Source: Deltaproteobacteria bacterium
GTDB taxonomy: Bacteria > Desulfobacterota > B13-G15 > RBG-16-54-18
Direction: 5' to 3'
DNA: 51,943 nt
Assembly: GCA_016927065.1 (NCBI GenBank)
Contig: JAFGNJ010000007.1
Location: forward strand, 1-51,943
Below the pieces are notes generated by a model. The model ran no database searches. It was not told the origin of the DNA and worked only from the letters and a program-made list of their open reading frames with translations. A program made the translations under genes and the position numbers. This document shows positions 47,182 through 51,943 of this stretch, one piece after another (the stretch's first letter is position 1; each line of letters opens with the position of its first letter).

Positions 47182-47859
47182 TTAAAAATCCTCTCCTTCT
47201 TCCGGAATATCAAATACCGCGCCGAAGGCATGAATAAGCGCCCCTGCGTAATACCGCGTATCCGACGGATCGCTCGCTCTTTGCCTGCGAAGGCTTGAAT
47301 TAAGCGGCTCTCCGTTCAATTTCTCGTCATGCGGATAGGAGAGGTTCGCATACCCGCGCGTTACCCCTGCGCTCGTAGAACTATGGATGAAGGTAATGGT
47401 TCCCATTTCGTCCACAGCTAACACAATACCCACGTGCACAAGCTCGTCGTCGACAACACCATTTGTGTTTCTGTCATAAGTATTATCAAAAAAAACAATA
47501 TCAGCAACCTGAGGTATCTTTTTGCGGTATATCTTCTGCAATTTTTTGAGCCTGTTGTAGATAATCCTTACGCCGTTTGCCCCTGCGATCTTGTTCTTCT
47601 GCTTTTCGAAAATGCCGGTAAGCGCCGTATTGTATACGGCAAAAACGAAACCGGAACAATCCATGGTATATGATACCTTCTCATCCTTTCGCGGATGTTG
47701 GAGTATGATGCGTTGACGGTAGGCCGGTTTTAATGCTTCTATTTCGAGCGCGACACGGATAATATCTTCCCGCACCTGCTCCTTATCGCCACAACTCGAT
47801 ATAAAAAACATACTTCCAACAAACAGCAATAAAAGCGGTATCCATATGCGTTGGTTCAT
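47182..47859 (-). CDS. Lipoprotein, NlpC/P60-like cysteine peptidase
   Basis: This 225-residue protein begins with a lipoprotein signal (ISSC, Cys23). A helical region follows, then the catalytic-type Cys68 in MDCSGFVFAVYN and the His in ELVHVGIVLAVDE. A further His in FIHSSTSAGVTRG may be the third polar residue. This order (Cys, His, polar) is that of NlpC/P60 peptidases that cut peptidoglycan stem peptides or act as amidases. The core has an unusual 55-residue insert between Cys and His with a YDRNTNGVVDDE segment that looks calcium-binding. The start at 47859 was chosen over a TTG further upstream because of the signal peptide and an AAGG site. Confidence 0.78.
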   Translation of the reverse strand: MNQRIWIPLLLLFVGSMFFISSCGDKEQVREDIIRVALEIEALKPAYRQRIILQHPRKDEKVSYTMDCSGFVFAVYNTALTGIFEKQKNKIAGANGVRIIYNRLKKLQKIYRKKIPQVADIVFFDNTYDRNTNGVVDDELVHVGIVLAVDEMGTITFIHSSTSAGVTRGYANLSYPHDEKLNGEPLNSSLRRQRASDPSDTRYYAGALIHAFGAVFDIPEEGEDF

Positions 47860-47988
47860 ACGCTTTACCTTCTCAGACCCCAAACTGAACAGTTATTGTG
47901 ATGAGACGTACTGGTGCTTAATTTTATACTAATTCTATTGATGATGAAACTATATTATTCTCAAAAGGAAACCAAGCCCTAACGGCAA

Positions 47989-48012
47989 CAAAAAGACCCC
48001 TGATAAGGGGGC
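47989..48012 (-). terminator. Intrinsic terminator after the small secreted protein gene
   Basis: On the minus strand CCCCT and AGGGG pair around a 4-base loop, then TCTTTTTG follows. It lies about 50 bases past the stop. It shares the tail CTTTTTGTTGCC with the terminator at 45961-45984. Confidence 0.7.
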
Positions 48013-48061
48013 GGGTACGGACATAGGTTTTTTTATGTTTTAGGAGAAAGGAACAATGAGA

Positions 48062-48445
48062 TTAGGGACACTGCTTATTGAGCATGGCACTAAAACTACT
48101 TGCAAGGTTGTAATCCTTAGTCTTCGGATCTGCCGCTAAGTATTGATCCAACATTTGCGTTAGTTGTCCAAGGGTCTTGCCCTGAACGCAACGCCCGACG
48201 CGCTCAATAAAGGCTCGTGTGCCGGCATCAGCGGCATCTTCAAAGATCGGCTGTCCCCACTCGAAACTCATCATGTCAAAGAGTCCAGCAACAACGAGCA
48301 TCCGCTCGCTTTCGCTTAACGCCATGTATTGCTCGCCACTGAGATAGTTTCCAAACTTCGCTGCATCGGCGCTTACCCCCGCAAAAACAGCGATTAAGAC
48401 AACAACCACACTGAAAACCTTAAAAACACGGAACGCCTTATTCAT
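48062..48445 (-). CDS. Small secreted protein, Rap1a/Tai-like
   Basis: This 127-residue protein has a signal peptide (residues 1-28, ADA cleavage). The mature part is about 100 residues, with GNYLSGEQYMALSESERMLVVAGLFD, a single Cys in GRCVQGKT and a terminal NKQCP. The spacing and the ending resemble the Rap1a/Tai domain, found in immunity proteins of type VI amidase effectors. In that family the two cysteines are normally paired. No effector gene is adjacent, so an immunity role is only a possibility. The start at 48445 follows AAGGAGG. Palindromic operator-like sites overlap its predicted promoter. Confidence 0.6.
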   Translation of the reverse strand: MNKAFRVFKVFSVVVVLIAVFAGVSADAAKFGNYLSGEQYMALSESERMLVVAGLFDMMSFEWGQPIFEDAADAGTRAFIERVGRCVQGKTLGQLTQMLDQYLAADPKTKDYNLASSFSAMLNKQCP

Positions 48446-48566
48446 TATTTTCTCCTCCTTGAATGAGAGTAGAGTTATCACCTATAGTCATCTTATAACG
48501 AGCAAAATTTATGCCACTAACATTATATTAAAAATGATTAAAATTATTAACGATAATGAAATAATC

Positions 48567-48603
48567 AGTTTACATGCTTCTACATGTTTGACAAATTTTG
48601 TCA
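48567..48603 (-). promoter_or_regulatory. Promoter with two overlapping palindromes upstream of the small secreted protein
   Basis: On the minus strand TTGTCA (48594-48589) is followed after 16 bases by TAAACT (48572-48567). The palindrome TGACAAA-T-TTTGTCA (48589-48603) covers the -35 box. A second one, ACATG-N6-CATGT (48572-48587), fills the spacer. The layout suits repressor control. The leader to the ATG would be about 115 bases. Confidence 0.45.
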
Positions 48604-48689
48604 GCACTTCTGACTCTCTTGGTTAGGGCAAAAAAACAAGATCTGACTCCAATGGTTATTCATTCCTAGAAAATTTGCGTTTTCCTCGG

Positions 48690-50609
48690 TTAAGACCTGC
48701 CCACAATATTGTCTTTATTAGCAGCTATACTTCCTGGAACGAGTGGAGGCACCGGGCAATCCAGGGTATTGCCTATGGCCCTGAATAATTCCGCCTCGTC
48801 TACGGTTATAACATTATCAGCGCTCATACAAACGAGACAGGCTTCTAAAACCGTCTTTTTAAGCTGCAAAAAACCCTCGGAAAGGGTTTTAAGTGCCTGA
48901 ACCAAAAGTTGAAAAGAGCTCTTCTCCTTGGGCAAGATGGTCGTTGTCGTTCCTGCGTCGATGACCTGCATCGCTTTTTTAAAGACCGATCGTGCGGTCG
49001 CAGCATCTCTGCTTCCCTGCCACGCTAAAATTGAAAGAAGGTCAAAGCACTCCACATTTACCTGATCGGTCTGATAATAGCGGACCTTTTTTGGTTTATC
49101 GGCCTTAAAGCTGCTATCGAGCCGACCGATTAGCATATGCAGGACTACATATTCAAAAAGATTAACCTGTTCATCTGCCACAATTAAGTGTCGAACATTT
49201 TCTCTAAATAGCCGATATTGATTAAAAGAAATTTTCTTTAACGTCGGCAGGGTGATATCTAGAATCGGCAAACGGAATCTTCTGTCGAGCGATGTCATCA
49301 GTGGTGACAACCGTTTAATTTCTTGCAAAAGCTCCGGCTGAGTATGCGTCTCCAGCCTCTTAAGTTGTTTGCGGCGGGCCTCCCCCTCCTTATGGAGCAG
49401 TAGGCAATAGATCAGGGCCACCGCACCGAGGAGCTCACGAGCCGCCTCACTCACTGGTGGCGGCACGGCAGCAACCAATGTGCGAGCATAGTCAAGCTGG
49501 GCTGGCTGTATGGTGCCGATGAGAGAGAGAAATTGTTGCGGTTGCAGCGGGACCTTCGCGGCGTGGGGCTGGCTTGTGGGTTCTGCCATAAACGAAACAA
49601 TCCCTTGGTCAATTGCCATTTGTTCAGTGGGAGTAACCATTGGTATCGTAGTATCGAGCAAACCATCATAATCTACTTGGATACGCCTCATCCTTTCTTG
49701 AATCGGAGGATGGGTCGAAAGCAAGCCCTTAAAGGATTTTGAGAGACCATTACAAAAAAAGAAATGGCTGGCCTCTTCGGCGCGGGGACTCGCGATACGT
49801 GATCCTCTTGCACCCCTGGCGATCTTTTTGAGGGCACCGAAGATTCCCCCGGGGTTGCGGGTAAATTGGATAGCAGCCGCATCAGCCAGAAATTCCCGTT
49901 GTCTGGAGATTGCGACCTTGAGCAACTTCCCGAACAAGACGCCGATATAACCAAGCGCCACGAGCATAAGGGCCATAGCGGCATAGGGACCTCTGCTACC
50001 ACGCAGGATCACTCTGCCGACGATGGCGATGATCAGAATACCATTGATAACCCCCATGAGACGCAGGTTAAGGCGCATATCGCCATTGAGGATATGACTG
50101 AATTCATGCCCGATAACACCTTGCAGTTCATCTCGGGAAAGTGTATCAAGGCAACCCTTCGTTACGGCCACGACGGCATCGTCTGTTGTCAGTCCCGCTG
50201 CAAAGGCATTGATACTGCGCTCATTTTTAAGGATATAGGCCTGGGGAACGGGGATCCCAGAAGCAATGGCCATCTCTTCAACCACATTCAATAGCTTGCG
50301 TTGTTCCAGATCGACTGTATTGTGATCAATGGGAGTACCTCCGAGCAGTTCCGCGACCCGCCTTCCGCCTTTTGCAAGGTCGATGATCTTATAGAGGCTG
50401 CCGAGCAGAACAACTGCGATGACGCCGCCGGCTACGGGATAAAAAAGACGGGGCTGCCACCAACCACCCATACCGTCACCGAATAAACGCCAGGCTACCA
50501 CGACAGCCAGGTACACACCCCAGATGATGCAGACAACGGCCAGCAGGAAAAGAAAAACGAGCAAGGCCGTTTTATGTCTGGCTGATTCCTGGCTTTGAAA
50601 AAAATCCAT
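48690..50609 (-). CDS. HtpX-like M48 membrane peptidase with a TerB-like C-terminal domain
   Basis: This 639-residue inner-membrane protein has two N-terminal helices (about 15-40, 55-78) and then an M48 domain with the zinc motif HEFSH (His168, Glu169, His172) and the third ligand Glu239 in QREFLAD. Two more helices lie around 185-230. The C-terminal ~300 residues form a separate helical part. The end of it (CLVCMSADNVITVDEAELFRAIGNTLDCPVPP) resembles a TerB-like module. It is 40 bases after lemA, the usual pair. The start at 50609 was chosen because MDFFQSQESAR is the family N-terminus, although no ribosome-binding site is visible. An in-frame GTG at 50648 abuts the lemA stop. Confidence 0.87.
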   Translation of the reverse strand: MDFFQSQESARHKTALLVFLFLLAVVCIIWGVYLAVVVAWRLFGDGMGGWWQPRLFYPVAGGVIAVVLLGSLYKIIDLAKGGRRVAELLGGTPIDHNTVDLEQRKLLNVVEEMAIASGIPVPQAYILKNERSINAFAAGLTTDDAVVAVTKGCLDTLSRDELQGVIGHEFSHILNGDMRLNLRLMGVINGILIIAIVGRVILRGSRGPYAAMALMLVALGYIGVLFGKLLKVAISRQREFLADAAAIQFTRNPGGIFGALKKIARGARGSRIASPRAEEASHFFFCNGLSKSFKGLLSTHPPIQERMRRIQVDYDGLLDTTIPMVTPTEQMAIDQGIVSFMAEPTSQPHAAKVPLQPQQFLSLIGTIQPAQLDYARTLVAAVPPPVSEAARELLGAVALIYCLLLHKEGEARRKQLKRLETHTQPELLQEIKRLSPLMTSLDRRFRLPILDITLPTLKKISFNQYRLFRENVRHLIVADEQVNLFEYVVLHMLIGRLDSSFKADKPKKVRYYQTDQVNVECFDLLSILAWQGSRDAATARSVFKKAMQVIDAGTTTTILPKEKSSFQLLVQALKTLSEGFLQLKKTVLEACLVCMSADNVITVDEAELFRAIGNTLDCPVPPLVPGSIAANKDNIVGRS

Positions 50610-50648
50610 CGTGGCGCGTTGAGAAGACACTATGCAAGCACCGTGCAC

Positions 50649-51236
50649 TTAAAAGGTAACCTTTACCGGCTTGCGCTCCTCTGTGGTTTCAGTCTTAAAA
50701 AGGACCGCCTCTTTGAAGTTAAAGAGACTGGCAATCATAAGATTGGGGAACTTTTCCCTGCCAATATTATAGGTCATGACGCTGTCATTATAGGCCTGTC
50801 GCGCAAAGGAAATCTTATTCTCGGTGGACGAAAGTTCTTCCATCAGTTTCGCCATCGTCTCATTGGCCTTTAAGGTGGGATAGTTTTCCGCGAGGGCGAA
50901 GAAACGGCCCAGGGCACCGGTTAAAGCGGCCTCCGCCCCGATCAAACCCTGCATGGCCTTCGCGTCCCCTGGATTACTCGCCGCCTTCTGGTTGGCCGTG
51001 CTGGCCTGATTACGAGCCTTGATGACTGCCTCGAGGGTACCTCGCTCATGTTTGATATACCCCTTGGCCGTCTCCACTAAATTTGGGATCAGGTCATAGC
51101 GCCGTTTCAATTGTACATCAATCTGGCTATAGGCATTTTTATAGCGATTGCGTAAAGTGATTAAACTATTGTAGAGCACGATACCTGTTAGGACTATTAC
51201 CGCGACTATAGCGAGAAATACGAGTAAACCAGTCAT
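50649..51236 (-). CDS. lemA: LemA family membrane protein
   Basis: This 195-residue protein has one N-terminal helix (about 3-24) and the LemA signature LYNSLITLRNRYKNAYSQIDVQLKRRYDLIPNLVETAKGY. Helical hairpins follow, with ALGRFFALAENYPTLKA and the FNFKEAVLFKT end. LemA proteins are anchored in the inner membrane with a large part outside; their function is unclear. They are often encoded beside M48 peptidases, as here. An AAGGAGG ribosome-binding site precedes the ATG. Confidence 0.93.
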   Translation of the reverse strand: MTGLLVFLAIVAVIVLTGIVLYNSLITLRNRYKNAYSQIDVQLKRRYDLIPNLVETAKGYIKHERGTLEAVIKARNQASTANQKAASNPGDAKAMQGLIGAEAALTGALGRFFALAENYPTLKANETMAKLMEELSSTENKISFARQAYNDSVMTYNIGREKFPNLMIASLFNFKEAVLFKTETTEERKPVKVTF

Positions 51237-51407
51237 ATATTTTCCTCCTTCCTCGTTTGTAGTATGGTATGTTCTCTCAAAAAGGCTGAAACAGTACTAG
51301 TATACGCTTTTATACAAATCCAAACTACATTTTTTAACTCCCCCTCAATGTTTGATCAATATTTATTGATATTATATAAGATTTATCGTATATAATACGT
51401 AAAAACT

Positions 51408-51943
51408 ATGACAGTAGACGACTATCGTAGCTCTATTGATAGGATCTTCGATCCCCGATACAACGAGCTAGCGCTCTTCTTGATGAGTATCTCGTTCCTC
51501 CTGGTTTTTTCACTTACGATGAGTTGCAAACAATTCTATATAACTTCTTTTTTGACCATTTCGACCCGCGGTTATTCTTGTTGCCCGTGATCTTTGTTTT
51601 GGGAATCCTGTTTTCTCTGTATCATGTCTTCACTGAGCGACGAAAAAATGATCTTGAAAAGCGCATAATGCTCGTTTTTGCGGTCTTCGCAAATGCATTC
51701 AGCGGCATAGCAGCAGGTATTCACATTATGGCAGACATTTTTGACACCCTACTAACGGCAGATGCTTCTGTCAGCCACGTGGCCGCTGCTAGCATCCTCA
51801 TGCTGTTTCCTCTTTGGAACATAACCAATGGTGTTTTGCTGATCTTCATGTTAAGATTTAAAATTATTGGTGAGCGTAACATCACCGATGAAAATGCTAC
51901 CCGCCTCCACGTACTTTTTGGTTCGATGATTCTTTTGCTCGTG
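51408..51943 (+). pseudogene. Membrane-protein gene with a frameshift, cut by the right edge
   Basis: A frame starting at ATG 51408 (MTVDDYRSSIDRIFDPRYNEL) closes at about 51590. A second frame, one base back, is open from 51443 to the window end (167 codons) but has no start codon in its first part. The second frame reads SALLDEYLVPPGFFTYDELQ and then three or four hydrophobic helices (FLLPVIFVLGILFSLYHVF, IMLVFAVFANAFSGIAAGIHI and others). The join at about 51443-51480 looks like one lost base, since NEL followed by SALLDEYL gives a smooth protein. This may be a real mutation or a sequencing error. No family was recognised. A TTGATA-17-TATATA promoter lies just upstream and would leave almost no leader; no ribosome-binding site is seen. 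Confidence 0.55.

Overview
The window looks like a chromosomal segment of a Gram-negative, deltaproteobacterium-like organism (Desulfobacterota or a neighbouring phylum). This is inferred from gene content only. The signs are lipoproteins and exported c-type cytochromes, an operon running rimP-nusA-ylxR-infB-ylxP-rbfA-truB-rpsO-pnp-M16 peptidase-dut, an HAO-like multiheme cytochrome, and a corrinoid-activation protein beside an MtaA-like protein. Most genes lie on the minus strand. No rRNA, tRNA, CRISPR array, insertion sequence or prophage was seen.

Layout, left to right. (1) 1-3.6 kb: the start of an exported protein cut by the left edge, a glutaminyl cyclase, and a nine-heme membrane cytochrome that joins CopD-like, cytochrome-b5-like and HAO-like parts. 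(2) 3.6-10.6 kb: a minus-strand operon of a class V aminotransferase, serA and purA, divergent from pepP-efp and a metallophosphoesterase; both promoters are visible. (3) 10.7-16.2 kb: Yip1-family protein, gltX and smc as one operon. (4) 16.2-17.6 kb: an A/T-rich orphan lipoprotein gene ending in a long perfect inverted repeat that resembles an integron attC site. (5) 17.6-29.6 kb: the large translation, RNA-processing and recombination operon (rimP to xerD). A terminator-like hairpin sits in its leader and an intrinsic terminator follows pnp. (6) 29.6-33.2 kb: zinc-ribbon protein, small exported protein, ClC transporter with CBS and RCK-C domains, and a four-TM YvlD-like protein. (7) 33.3-38.0 kb: reductive activator of corrinoid proteins, MtaA-like protein, radical SAM protein and DUF2284 protein, with a 12-codon micro-ORF coupled to the last. 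(8) 38.0-44.2 kb: alpha/beta hydrolase, band-7 protein, MFS pump with a pseudoknot-like leader, an IlvD-family dehydratase, a CMD-family protein and a small Cys-rich protein. (9) 44.3-48.4 kb: a divergent SecY paralogue with a DUF2007-like tail, next to two lipoproteins and a small secreted protein. (10) 48.7-51.9 kb: HtpX-like M48 peptidase and LemA, then a frameshifted membrane-protein gene cut by the right edge.

The best candidates for something undescribed are the HAO-like fusion cytochrome, the orphan SecY paralogue with its export-type neighbours, the H-type pseudoknot in the MFS leader, and the attC-like hairpin. The housekeeping operons are ordinary. Where an upstream in-frame extension looked wrong, the start was chosen from Shine-Dalgarno position, gene overlap and family length.
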